Shown one piece after another: positions 34,780 through 47,404 of a stretch of 64,000 nt of DNA. Every line of letters begins with the position of its first letter. The first letter of the stretch is position 1. The translations under genes and the position numbers were made by a program. This DNA is from Tomocerus qinae. Its lineage: Eukaryota > Arthropoda > Collembola > Entomobryomorpha > Tomoceridae. The stretch spans positions 137,351,875 through 137,415,874 of the forward strand of contig CM034546.1 of NCBI GenBank assembly GCA_020055645.1, in the 5' to 3' direction. The notes beneath the pieces are model-generated. The model was not told the origin of the DNA, did no database searches, and was given only the letters and a program-made list of their open reading frames with translations.

Positions 34780-36012
34780 GAATTTCGTCGTAAGTAAGTC
34801 GTACGTACGTTTTTCCAAAATCCCAGGAGGAATCTTATTTTTCTGATTTAAAAGGGAGCTTTTTTGTGACTTTGTGGGATTTTTTCAAAAATTGAGTCTT
34901 TCATTGTTCCCTGTATTAGATCTACAGTTATTATTTTGGTTTAGGAAATTCCTTTTTATCAGGAAGTTGGGGCTGCAGCTAATTTATCCACCACTATGGA
35001 CATTAAAATATTTTAATTAAAATATACTTTGTATTTGCAAAGTTAACATAATAACCTAATGGGATGTTTTCGAAATTGTTTTTATTACTGTGAAGCAGGG
35101 TGGCCTGCTGAATTTCTCCGAGTGCTAGATTTGCCCCTTAGCTGGGTTCACTAGTATTATTATAACATCAAAACGATAATAGAAATTTACATAAAAAGGT
35201 TGAATTGGTGGTGAGTAGTGATTGAATGGAAATGATTAGCGAAAGGGGACATTGAAATTTCGTAATGATCGTAAAGTGCGTATTAAATAGCATTTCAAAA
35301 CTTCTAATCCAAATATAGGCTTCCCACAATTGGTGACCGGTTAAATTAACGTGAATGGGTATTGAAATGACTCCAATACCTATCTGTGTTATCCTGGAAT
35401 TGTGGAAAACGTCTATTGGTTCTGCTATATGGACAAACTTATTTAACATTTTTTTAGTAGAGTTGGGTTTAATTTTTTACAACCCTCTTGATTCCTTTGT
35501 GCCAGTTGCCCCACAATTTTGCATAATTAAATAACTCTACTGGGGGCCACCATTTATTCTTTAAAAATATTTATTCGTAAGCTGTACTCATGAGATTCTT
35601 ATTTTTCTGATTTTAAAAGGGAGCTTTTTGATGACTGGATTTTTTTCAAAAATGGAATCTTTCATTGTTCCCTGTATTTGATGCTACGATCTAGTTATTA
35701 TTTCGGTGTAGGAAATTCCTTTTTATCAGGAAGTTAGGGCTGCAGCTAATTTTGCCAACCACTGTAGAAAATAAAAGTATATTTAAATTAATATGCTCAT
35801 CTATTTATAAAATTCAAATAATTTTGGGAAAATTTTGTGGTTATGCTTCCGGTAAGTTGGTTTCGAGTGTCAGTTGGTTAGGTTTCTGGTGTCAGTAGGA
35901 TAGGTTTCTGGTGTCAGTAGGATAGGTTTCGGATGACGTTAGTTAGTTATCGGGTGGGTAGGTTTCGGTTGTCGGGTGGCCTGTCGTCGGGTGGCGGGTA
36001 GTTGTGGTATAT
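34772..36012 (+). repeat. Right copy of the 1,241-bp duplication flanking the LINE
   Basis: Starts TACTCATAGAATTTCG directly after the TAC tail of the LINE and ends GTTGTGGTATAT, after which the unduplicated locus continues (TCGCTGTCGGG). Offset to the left copy is 6,089 bp throughout. This copy keeps the original right neighbour, showing where the pre-insertion locus ran. Confidence 0.9.
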
Positions 36013-36215
36013 TCGCTGTCGGGTAATTCGGAGGCGGTCATCGGGTGGTCTGCTATCTGGTGTCGGATAATTTGGAGTCGGTCGTCGGGTAGCCATGTGT
36101 CGGGTAGCCATGTGTCGGGTGTCGGATAACCATGGGTCGGTCGTCGGGTGGCCTTGTATCGCGTGTCGGGTAATCAGGAGTCGGCTGTCGGGTGGCCTCT
36201 TGTCGGGAGTCGGGT
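35855..36215. repeat. Degenerate TCGGGT minisatellite
   Basis: Many imperfect units of GTGTCGGGT.GCC and GGATAGGTTTCGGGTGTCAG type, including GTGTCGGGTAGCCAT twice in a row near 36090. The first part also exists at 29766-29923 as part of the duplication. Confidence 0.7.
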
Positions 36216-36367
36216 AAATGGAATAAGCCGTGATAAACCCACAATATTACGTTGACCTTCAATCCTTGAAAAGCGGCAAATTAAATTTATAAAACTCTTT
36301 ACTTTTCCACATCACAATTCGACCACATCATCAGATGAAAACGTGAACGTTCATTCAACGTTTGCTT

Positions 36368-36443
36368 GATTGAAGCACACTTCGATCGATGGGAAGAAAA
36401 TTAATGATTGAAGCACACTTCGATCGATGGGAAGAAAATTAAT
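36368..36443 (+). repeat. 38-bp direct tandem duplication
   Basis: Two identical units beginning GATTGAAGCACACTTCG (36368-36405 and 36406-36443); a third partial start follows at 36444. Confidence 0.85.
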
Positions 36444-37717
36444 GATTGAAGGTATGTTTTTAGATATTATTTTTATGTATAAAAACATTTGCCATTTTAG
36501 AACATTAAACATTTTACAGACTGGTGATAATACTATTACGAAGGTACTAGAAATAAGCCCGCCCTACGGACGGGGATAAAAAACAATAGTCGAAATCTGT
36601 ATTACCTTGGACATCTAGTGTTTCTGCAGGTTTTAAGTGAATTTGATGGCGGGATCCTTTGTATCATGAAGATATTCATCACTGTATTTAGTGATGTACT
36701 GTGTTTTTAATCAGCCCTTTTATTTTAATTAACTCAACTGTTTTAATTGCCCTCGTTATTTATTTTTAGTCTACCCCGTTACTTTAATTAGCCTGTTTGT
36801 TAGTTGACCCTGTTATTTTATTTTAACCCATGAATGATTTGACAGATTGTTCAAAAAGATGAAAGCTGCATAGTACCAAAAATGTATTTGTTTCACTTCA
36901 TGTTTATTGAAACTAACGTTCATTTCTCGTAACTCCAATAGAGCACTACAGTCCTACGAGAGTAATGAGGCACTCATCTGTTCTTAGGCTCCTTATACGT
37001 ATAACGTTTTCAAATAATTTTCTAAATTTTTGAAATCAAAAAATTGAAAATATAACTTCTAGAGCCTCTAAGTTCGGGTCATTAGCAGCTCATCAAAAAG
37101 TGTGATACTAACTAAATAAACATTGCCTTGCTATTAATAGTTTGATCCGCTGCGTTAAGGTGAAAGGGATACTAACCCCTTTACACGTGTGGAGGCCTGC
37201 CTGTTTAAAGAATAGAACTTTATCAAATTTTTGAAATTCACTAGCAAAATATTTTCTACTAAAACATGAAAAACTGGAGTGGCTAAGTTCTTCATTACTT
37301 AGTTGAGTAGGTCAGGACGAAATTTGGTAAAGGTAGGATGAAAACTGTAGGAGTAGTTCGTGAAAAAAGCGTGACAGATCGAATGCGTTTTCTCCCACTC
37401 CTTCCATGCTAAAATTCGGAATTCAAAAAATTGTCAAACGATTTCTATGAAAATATTGTTTCGAAACTCTAGGCTTAGGGTTCTGACTATGATGTTCCCA
37501 TCTAGAAAAAGATTTGAAATCGGTAGCTAAAAATACTATGAAGTCTGTTACAAATATTATGATGATCTCTTTTGTTTCATTTAATTAGCAGGTTTTCAAT
37601 CCGACGACTTATGTTGTATGCCATGGAAGTAGAATGAGAATATAACTCTATTAATTCTAATAAAATTAATATATTTGCTCATCCATTAATGACCCAATGA
37701 CCCTATCCATATTTGTC
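36444..37717. other. Intergenic, no gene recognised
   Basis: AT-rich DNA without exon-like frames. No repeat shared with the rest of the window was seen. Confidence 0.4.
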
Positions 37718-38265
37718 ACCCTTTCAGAGAAACTCGTTTGGACGGAACATAGTAGGAATTTACATTGAAAGAGTACGGATTGTTTAAAGAATTGCCTGTA
37801 ACTTCGGATCGTAAAGAGTAAAGTGGCTCATGTCCTCGAGTGGAAGTTAGTAAATTTTATCGGGTTCGCATGTCTATAAAGCACAACTTTCTAAGATTTG
37901 TATAACTCAAGTTATTGTCATTTTACGGAAACACCTTTTCCGACATGGGGGAGAACAGGGCCAACTTTTTATTATTCATAAGTCAATTGGTGTCGCTTCC
38001 GATTTTATTAATTCAAATGGCATTAATATTCTCCCCCATGTCAAAAAAGAAGTTTCCATAAAATGACAATAACTTGAGTTATACAAATCGTAGAAAGTTG
38101 TGCTTTATAGACATGCGAACCAGTTAAAATTTACCAACTTCCTTCCACTCGAGGACATAAGCCTACTCTTCTAGATTCGAAGTTACAGGCAGTTTTTTAA
38201 AAATCCGTACTCTTTTAATGTAATTTCCTACTATTTCCAGCCCAAACGAATTTCTCTGAAAGGGT
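37718..38265. repeat. Long inverted repeat, arms about 235 bp
   Basis: Left arm about 37718-37952 (CCCTTTCAGAGAAACTCGTT to CCGACATGGGGGAGAA), right arm about 38029-38265 (TTCTCCCCCATGTC to TTTCTCTGAAAGGGT), spacer about 76 bp. The arms are roughly 85-90% complementary by eye, with GTCTATAAAGCACAACTTTC and ACTCAAGTTATTGTCATTTT exact. Transcription would give a long hairpin RNA. It ends 130 bp before the Dicer start codon. Confidence 0.85.
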
Positions 38266-38395
38266 CAGAATCATTTTTGATTGCTATTTAATGCTAAATG
38301 TTTAAGCCTTTTGATTTTATTATTATTTATACGCATGATTTCAGCTTCTTCCTGGAACTTACCTTAGATGACGAGTACCTAAGCTATCAAAAAAT

Positions 38396-41300
38396 ATGAC
38401 CGAGAATAATCAGGAGAAAGCAAGGAGATATCAAGTATTGTAGTATTTATTTTTGAAACCATGACTATCAACGTTTAAATAATATTTCTTTAGGGGTTTG
38501 TTTTCTGTTCATGTTTTCATCGTGTAATCAGTTAAGTATAAATGGGCCATAGGAGATTATGCACTGTCGGTAAGCAATAATGTTATTATAACTTGGGTTC
38601 CAGGTACCAGAAACCATGGCAATTCTAACACTCCTTTGGATTGTATTGTATTCTAATTTTTTTGCACACTGCTATGTATAATATCCCTATGGTCCTGTTA
38701 AAGTTGTCCATCTCGTATTTTCAGGGTATGGTGTTTTGTTTGTCGTTTAGAAAGCAATCAAAAATTAGTGTTTTTCGAAAACATTTTGCTGTCCCTTTTC
38801 AGAAATTGCACTGGTCATGATTTTAAGCCCATTAATTTTAAATGTCTGTTTAAAAACATTGTTTTATAGACAGCATTATGCGATTTGGCAATCCAAAAAA
38901 ATTGTATTATCTGCTTGCCAACGGGATGTGGAAAAACTTATATTGCCTTAGCGGTGGCAAAATTGGAATATCTCCCAAAAGCTATCGCGTAATAAAAATA
39001 AATCTATTTAATTATTTCAATATTTTATCGGTATATATACTAATAGAAATAGAGGTTTCTCACAATTGGTGACCGGTCACCAAATAACATGAATGGGTAT
39101 TGAAATGATTCCAATACCTGTCTGTTATCCTGAAGTTGTAAGAAACGTCTATAGATTCAAGCATTAAAGATTGCATGATTGCCTATAATCATTTTTAAAT
39201 GGTCGACAGGCAAAATAAGAAAATAATTTTTCTGGCGAATTCCATCCCATTGGTGATTCAACAAGCAGAATATTTCGAAAAACATATTTCGTCTTCCGGC
39301 TACGGTGAGAAGGCGTACACCAAAAAGGATCGTGTCAAAGCCATAACTGGAGCGATGGGCACTGACGACTGGGACAAAGGAGAATGGGACGATATCTTGA
39401 ATAATTCAGATGTTTGTCATATTTTCATTGCACATAAAACGTCATAATGACTATTTGAAAACAGTTTTTAATTTTCCCACAATTTTTACAGATTTTGGTG
39501 ATGATTCCAGAGATTTTAAAAAAAGCTCTGAATCATAACCTCGTGACGTTCGATCGAATAAATCTTCTCATTCTCGACGAGTGTCATAATGCCACTAAAT
39601 CCCATCCTATGGCTATGGTAATATTTTTTACTATTTCTTGCATTGTTAGTTAGTATTTATAAATTGATGATTTTCAGATCATGAACGACTACAAGCATAA
39701 AAAAGACAATTTTCCGACTTATGAACTTCCACGTGTGATTGGCCTCACCGCCACAATAATAATGGGAAATTCTAGTTTCAAAAAAATAGCAGAAGAAGTA
39801 GAGAAAATGGAAACAACGATGTGTAGTCGTGCTGTCACATATCCAGAATACGCAGAAGTCTTGGCATACTCTACTAAAGCACAAATATCAGTAACCCCAT
39901 ACAGTGGGGTTCCCCGAGGGACAGAGTCCTTAGTCGATACGGAGCGTAGAATCCTGACCCTTTTGGAACAGACCGTTGAAAATATAAAAACTAATCCTTA
40001 TGCGAGGAGGGACTCCAGAAGGGTAGCTTTGGAAAATTTAAATCATCCAGATTTAAAAATGACTAGTCAGATGTTCAACAAAAATAAAGCGTCAGTCATC
40101 GAAATCACAAAAGCTTTAAGTGACGTAGCCAAGATTTTTGAAATTGAAGAAAGAGAAGATAAGGCAATGGGTCTTGGATTGTACGCTGGACGATTAGCAT
40201 CGCTTCAGAAAATAGCTTTTCTTAAACTGATGAATTTTGGGGGACAGATTAATAACTTCAGACTTCAAGCGGAAGAAACTCTAAGATTAGTCGTGGCTTA
40301 CTGTGATAGCATTTTAATTGATGTTAAACCATCTAAACAAATAGAAACGTTCGTTTCCGCTAAAGTTGACAAACTTTATAACATGTTACAATTGTGGCAT
40401 TATACGGTAGGAAAGGAAGAAAAACTTTGTGGGATCGTTTTCTGTAAAGAAAGAATTACCGCACAAATGCTCTCGTGGATGTTTCACGATGCTAGCAAAT
40501 GCAACAAAAAATTCGAATTTATTCGCCCGACATTCATTATTGGAAGCAGTGGCGGTAGTGGTAATGATTTAGAAGAACAAAAAATAACTGCGCTTAAATT
40601 GGAGGAAACTATTGACAAGTAAGTCACGCTTTAAAATCTTTTTTACTTGTATGAAAATTCGTGGTTGTTAACTTATTCATGAATATTTGCTGCATTTTAG
40701 ATTCCGGGAAAATAAAGTGAATTTGATATTTGCGACAAGTGTCCTGGAAGAGGGTCTTGATGTTCCTTCTTGCAATTTAGTTGTGAGATTTGATCCCATT
40801 CTTACGTACCCTTCATTTGTACAGTCAATGGGTCGAGCCAGAGACAAAAAAGCAAAATTTTTAGTTTTAACAGCTGCAGATAATGTAACGAAAATGTTTG
40901 AAAGAATTCAACATTTTCGATATTACGGCGCAGCCTTGGCCAAATATCTCATCGAAAATGACCGAAGTCTAACTGATGTAATAGACAACGACAAAGAAAA
41001 TGCCAATGATGATAATGCACAACTTTTACTCAACCCAGACGATCCTAACAGTCCAAGAATAACATTGACTTCGTCTATCCAACTAGTCTATCAGTAAGGC
41101 TGATATTCATTTCCACTTTTGGTTGTCAAAATATTAGTAAATAAATGCACATTTTAAATTTCGCAGATATTGTCAATTGTTATCGACTGATCGCATTGTT
41201 AACCTGGAGCCAACATCTTGGTGGAAAGAAGTAGGCGTTGTTAACAATAAAATTATGTACAAAGCGTTTGTCGCATTACCAATAAACGCAGCCGTTAGAG

Positions 41301-44300
41301 ATGTCATAGAGGTGGGAATTAATTTTTCTATTCGAGTCACAATTTTGATCTAATTAACTTTTGCTTTTATTAAAATTCAGGGAAAGGCGGCTGATAACAA
41401 AAATGATGCAAAAAGACATGCATTTCTGGAGACGTGCAAAAGGTTGTATCTTGCAGGTGCATTTGACGAAAAACTTTTCCCTAGACGAAATGGCATCTCC
41501 AAACCTATGATCACATTCCTGGACGACATGGACGAAAGTATTCTAGAGAATAAAAAGACCAGCACTAAAAATAACTTTCGTTGGTATGAAAAAATGGTAA
41601 ATTATCAATAAAATGTCCTTTGAAGCTTTTGTAGATGTGATTTGTAAATCAGGATATTGTTTTAATTATAATTTTGGTTTCAGGTTGCAGATTCAATCAC
41701 AAAAGCTAACATTCGTGCAGGAGATAGTTTTAGTGCATATCAAATTCAACTATCCGTACTGAAATCAACAACTGACTCAAAAGAGCGAGAGAATTTGCAT
41801 TGTTTTGATAAGCAACCTCATTTCTTGTCTATTTTAACAAAACTAAATCTTTCAGAGGTAAGTATTGGCATACTTCCAATGCCAATATAACAAATTATAT
41901 TTGTGCATTACATTAAGATTTAATTTTTAAATGGTATTATGATAGATTCAGCCGTTTTGCTTATATGGCCGCTACGGTATCTTAGAATGTAGGTTCGTTG
42001 GCATTGATTTGAAACATGATGGGAAACATGAATTTATTACAAGTTTAACTGAAGAACAAATTGAGAAAATTGAAAATTTTCAAAAATTTATATTTTTGGA
42101 ATGTCTAAAAATTAATCACCCAATAATGTCTACGTCAAAGGAACACCGTTTTCTAATTGCACCAATTATAAAAGGTAAACATTAATTTTTAAGTGAGATT
42201 TTATAGTAAAATCTATTAATAAAAATTATATTTTCGTATTTGTCACCAGACGCTAATCAACTGTGGGAAATTAATTGGGGTTTAATGAAAATAATTTCCT
42301 CCGCCGATAAAACGGTGTTTGGAAAAATGAAAAGCGAAGAGGAGAGACTCAACAATAACTTCTCCAGTGACGAGTTTAAAAATACTGTTGTGATTCCCTG
42401 GTATCGTACTGATGGAATTCACGTAAGAATTTATGTCTTTTGGGTTGATGAAACATACTTACAAATACTTTGTATTGTTTTTATTTAATATTTCACAGTT
42501 CTACTGTGTATGCTCAATACAAGAAAATGTAAAAGCCAGTTCTACAATTGATGGCAAACCTAATTCCAAATCGTTTGCTGGACACTACTTTAGTATGTAC
42601 AGTTTAAAAATAGTGAATAGCAATCAACCGTTTTTAAGATGCGCACCTGTTGGTCCAAAATTGAATTTCCTCACCAGAAAGAGAGATGACTATTTGCTCA
42701 CCAAAGAAGATAAGGGAATAAATCACGACGAATCTGGATTAGTACATCTCATTCCGGAGTTTTTAAATATTTTCCCCCTTCCAGCCTCCCTTTTGATTCA
42801 ATCTAAATTCCTACCGAGTATATTTCATCGAATTTATCGCTTGATACTGAGCAGAAGTATTTACCTGGATGTCGCGCAAACGTTTAAATGGACAGCTGCA
42901 TTAAAGTGCAATGGTAAAAAGTTTATTTTATGTAGAATTTATATTTTAAACTAAAACAAAAATTTAATCTAATGTATTGTAATCCCACAGGCGCAAATGA
43001 TGGAATTAAAGGAGATAGCTTTGATGACAGTTTTGATGGTACCCCACCAAAAAAGTGCAAGACTGAAAAACAAATGAGGAGTCAAGCTCTGGGAAATTCC
43101 ATAAATGTTGATATTACACATTTAGATTACATTCATCCTAGTGAAATTACAGACCACGAAGTAGAAAAGCATAGAGCGTGGAAAGTACTGGGGAACCTCA
43201 ATACATCAAAACTCGATGTTTTCAATAAACATGCTACACGATCAAATTATGTTTTACGTAAGTCAAATCATTGAAGTATTAGTCATATTATTAAACGTTT
43301 TCTTATAACATAAAATGTAATTTAGCCTTGGAAAAGTCAAGCCAAATAACATTTGAAAGCTTGGATGCTATAACGGATTTCCAAGTTTCAACTGGACCAT
43401 CCCCATCGGATATCATGGAGGTTAATCTCGTCAATTTGCTATTCAAATACGACAATCAGCTTTATAGGCTACCAGTTAACATGAAAGCACATTATTTAGA
43501 AAGATTGAGATTTAATGATAATTAAAGCAGATATATATTGTATATAATGTATAGGCATTAACACTGTCCAACGCCAACGATGTCCTCAGCTTGGAAAATT
43601 TAGAAGTGATTGGAGATTCGTTTCTTAAATATTGTGTGTCCACTCACATATTTTGCGACTTTCCCTTATCTGACGAAGGAAATATGACCGAGTTACGCAA
43701 CAAACTTGTTTCAAATGCTCACTTGTTCAAAATCGGTACAAAAAAGCAAATTGGAGAGTATTTAGCCGGTGGAATATTCGTTCCTCTATGTTCATGGCTA
43801 CCACCTGGACAAAAAATACCACCTGTTGCCGGAGCAGCTGCTGCTGAATGCGACTCCAATTTTGAAGTTTTCACTCTACCCAAAGAGGAACTAAAAGTAT
43901 GTATAATAAATCCAAAATCGGATTTTTAAGATTTTTTAGTTTATTTTGAGTTTAAATAAATAATTGTTTAATTTTTACAGCATATGTCACAAGAGCAACT
44001 CGTATCTTGGGTTGAAAGTAACAAATCAAAAACAGAATTGCGAACCCCAGCCAACATTACGTACACCCACGCCCGTCTCGGAGATAAAAGTATTTCTGAC
44101 TGCGTGGAAGCTTTGATCGGCGTTTATTACATGAACGGAGGTCAGGATGCTGCTTTGGCTCTTATGGACTGGATTGGACTACGACCTCCTGATATTAATG
44201 GACAAGCTGGTAAATACCGAAGAAGACAGCCTCCCGACTGTGCGAATATTAATTGTGGAAGTAGAACACCTGAGGACTATCTGCCGTTGTTAAGCGAATT

Positions 44301-45485
44301 GGAAAACCTAATTGATTACAAGTTGGTGGTCTAAATCCCATTAATGGTCGAAAATTATCTTCATAATTTTTTTAACTATTATATTAAAAATAAAATATTA
44401 AAATTATTTAACAGATTTAAAAACAAGTGGCTTTTAGTGGAAGCGTTTTCCCATCCAGCCTACATTAAAAACACTGTTACAGGGTCCTATCAGCGTCTGG
44501 AATTTATTGGAGACGCTGTTTTGGGTAACTTATCATTTTTAGATTATACATGCCTAATTAGCTGTTTAAAATAATTAATTTCACTGTTAGACTTCCTGGT
44601 AACAAATCACATTTATAAGAATCGACTGCGTAAAAGTCCCGGAGAACTTACAGATTTGAGGTCGGCGTTGGTGAACAATGTAACATTCGGATCTCTAGCG
44701 GTCAGATACAAACTCCATAATTATTTACTTTTAATATCCAAAACGCTGCAAGATGCTATAGATAAATTTGAAACTTACCAAATGAAAAATGATCATGCAG
44801 TTACTGGACATGTAAGTTAACTTAATTTACTATTTTATATGGCAAAACAAAAATTTTACATATCAACTAATCCGTAGTAGTAATTTCATGAGTCCTTTGT
44901 CTGTTTTATGCAGTATACGTTAATGAATGATTGGGAAAGCCCAATAGCAATGGAAATTGAGGTGCCGAAAATACTTGGGGACATTTTTGAGTCACTGGCA
45001 GGAGCAGTATTTCTGGACAGTAAAATGTCACTGGACAGAACGTGGACCATTTTTTATAGACTAATGAAAAACGAAATAGGTATATAGGAATGAATTAATA
45101 ATGTTTTTCTGCAAAATGTATGTCGTAGCGTCTAAATTGATATTTAATTTATATTTAATTTTCATTTTTTGTACAGACGAATTCACAAGGAAAACTCCAC
45201 TGGCTCCAATAAGAGAACTTTATGAAAAATTTCCGAATTTGAAGTAAGTTGAAATTCTATTGTTATTGTGATTGCCTATATTACTCACAATATTGGGAAG
45301 ATAATGGAATTATTCCATTATTTAATTGCAGATTTCATAGAATAGAAAACCAAGAAAAATCAGAGAGAAACGGAAGGACTACCGTGTTCGTTAAATTGAA
45401 CGGAAGAAAATATTTTGGCACAGGAACCAATAAAAAACAAGCCAAACAAGCTGCTGCCAAATATGCTTTGATGTGTGTTAACTGA
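38396..45485 (+). CDS. Dcr: Dicer endoribonuclease (Dicer-2-like layout), complete
   Basis: 21 exons: 38396-38434, 38870-38988, 39210-39411, 39492-39617, 39678-40618, 40701-41093, 41167-41311, 41381-41596, 41684-41857, 41946-42174, 42250-42422, 42499-42913, 42991-43257, 43326-43420, 43555-43896, 43981-44321, 44415-44524, 44591-44811, 44914-45079, 45177-45243, 45332-45485. They sum to 4,935 nt, 1,644 aa, all phases consistent. Domains: helicase (LPTGCGKT about 28-35, DECH about 149, QSMGRAR about 517), dimerisation domain about 607-730, platform and PAZ about 861-1060 (HLIPEFL, PLPASLL), RNase IIIa (ENLEVIGDSFLKY; DKSISDCVEALIG), RNase IIIb (QRLEFIGDAVLDF; PKILGDIFESLAGA), C-terminal dsRBD (about 1594-1644). 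It cuts dsRNA into small RNAs. Intact ATPase motifs suggest a Dicer-2 (siRNA) role, but orthology needs a tree. AATAAA at 45491. Exon 1 is only 13 codons, ending ARRYQ. Confidence 0.93.
39049..39156. mobile_element. Repeat family C copy in Dicer intron 2
   Basis: Left end ATAGAGGTTTCTCACAATTG with GGTGACCGGTCACC, right end GTTGTAAGAAACGTCTATAG, about 108 bp. It sits wholly inside the 221-bp second intron and so makes up half of it. Confidence 0.75.
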
Positions 45486-46060
45486 ACTGAAATAAATTAA
45501 TTCTTACCATCTTAGGAAGTTGTAGTTCCTATTTGATTGAATGCCCAATGCATTCTGTGATATGTTATGTATGTTCAATGTTAAATACAGTTTTCATGTA
45601 ATGTTTATCTAGTGGCTGATGTTTCTAATCAACAGCTCTGTTGTTAGAAGTTTTACTAAAAGATTTCCATAAACATTTAAATAAGTCATAGATAGGCTAT
45701 CTGCGCTTCAATTATTACCAATATTATACTGTGGTATATATTCTAAATGTGATGTATTCAATAATATTCCAATACTTGTAATCCTTCGATGACACAAATT
45801 TAGAAACAAAAAATTCCGTTGGAGTTATAGTATTGACAAATTGACATATTCTACTATTTATTTACAGTCTTGTTCAGAACATTTTTTAATTTATGCCTTG
45901 CCCATTAAAAGTTGTTAACAATTATTTAAAGTAAGTTAAAAGTATAAAATATCTGTAACTATTTTCAATATAAGTCGTAAATATTCATTATAAGTCGTAT
46001 CTCAAAAATAAAATAAATATATAGTAACAAGTTAAAAAGAATTAACTCTATATCCTAATA

Positions 46061-46417
46061 TTAATAATTTTCACCAGATATTTCAGTCATTAGTAATTTA
46101 ATAGTACAGCTAGAGATGTAGAACTCAGATAGCAAGTTATTAGACGATCTTCTTCTCGATACATTGGAATCAAATGAGATTGGAGTCGATGAGGTGGCTG
46201 AGTCGATGCTTGAAGTGGTAGAGTTTTTCTTAATTCCGATCTTCTGCTTCTTTTTAAACATCTAAGCAAAGTAAAACAGAAAAATAACAAAATAAAACTT
46301 TTAAGTTTAGAATTACATATACATATACGATTTACAATGGTTATTACTTACAGATCGAACACCCTTGGAATAAACCTCGGCCCTTTCGTCGTTAAACTCA
46401 AAATCAATGTTGTTCAT
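46061..46417 (-). CDS. Small two-exon gene, 88-aa unknown protein
   Basis: Minus-strand exon 1 46417-46352 (MNNIDFEFNDERAEVYSKG) with donor GTAAGT joins phase 0 to exon 2 46261-46061 after acceptor GCTTAG. The result is an acidic N-terminus, a lysine-rich block (MFKKKQKIGIKKN), a Ser/Thr-rich stretch and RRRSSNNLL. No domain recognised, no signal peptide or membrane helix. It is tail-to-tail with Dicer. Good splice signals support a real gene, but the start exon is short and the product is low-complexity, so it could be spurious or the end of a longer gene. Confidence 0.45.
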
Positions 46418-47400
46418 CTTTAAACGACTTAAGGTTGACGGGTCTTATTAAAATTTGCTATTAAATATGAATGGATAAAATTATGGGTTTAAAATATTGT
46501 AAGAATATTCAAATCCACAAAAAATAATATTAATGGATGTTTGTGCTTTGTTTCAGTACTACTGACTAAATGTTTTTCAGTTATTACCTTTTATATTCTC
46601 TGTAAGAGACGGATGTAATAAAAAAATCATCAATAAACAATTAATTTAACGCAATATAATTGTTAAAAACAGTGACATAGGATGTTTACAATTAAATAAG
46701 GAACATAATCTACAAATTGGGTGATAAAGGTATAAAGTGTAATCGCGTACCATAATAATCACGTGCCTTCATCCATGCTATGCATATTAAATTCTTATCA
46801 ACCTACGTCAACTATTGTTTATGGGTTGAGTCGAGTGTTTTGGATAATGTATAGTCGGAATGATGGATAATAATATCTACAATTAATCTACAATCTAATC
46901 ACTGTTTATGAAATACCAACTATTGTGCATAATGTACATGCAACGTCATATACTCCAGGTTATGAGGTGTCTGTGTACGCATGTTTCATGAAATTGCAGG
47001 GATGACTAAAAAAGCCTTTTTCCGGCAATTATCATTATTGACGGTTGTTCATTCATGATTAGAAATTAAACCGTGCAACAGACGGAATTGTATATGAAGT
47101 TATTGCATTTATGGTAATGGGATGTTGATATTATCTTGGATGTTTGGTGAAGGGATGGATGGGATGGGGTTGGATATTTATATATCCTGGGATATCCCAT
47201 CTTTTGGAGTGGATGGGATTTTTACCTACAGCTTTCATCTATGCACCACAGTCATAGCCCAGCGCCTACCTACTACCTACACAAATGAGCAGGAGTAGGC
47301 ATTACAGTAGGGCCTACTCAGTTTAAAAAAATAACGAAAGTAGGTAGGGAATGGTAGGCTTCAGTACTCAGGGCTGAAAGTAGGGTAGGAGTAGTTGCAG
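46418..47400. other. Intergenic, low-complexity patches
   Basis: A GGGATGGATGGGAT-rich patch at about 47155-47220 and a foldback built on GTAGGTAGG/CCTACCTAC at about 47260-47395. No gene seen. Confidence 0.45.
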
Positions 47401-47404
47401 AGTA

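Noticed and set aside
29079..35449. Identical 93-codon minus-strand ORFs at 29079-29360 and 35168-35449
   Set aside because: Both lie in the duplicated repeat DNA, including a MITE; identity comes from the duplication and not from coding constraint.
36053..36262. 69-codon minus-strand ORF with PTHGYPTHGYPT-like repeats
   Set aside because: Direct translation of the TCGGGT minisatellite.
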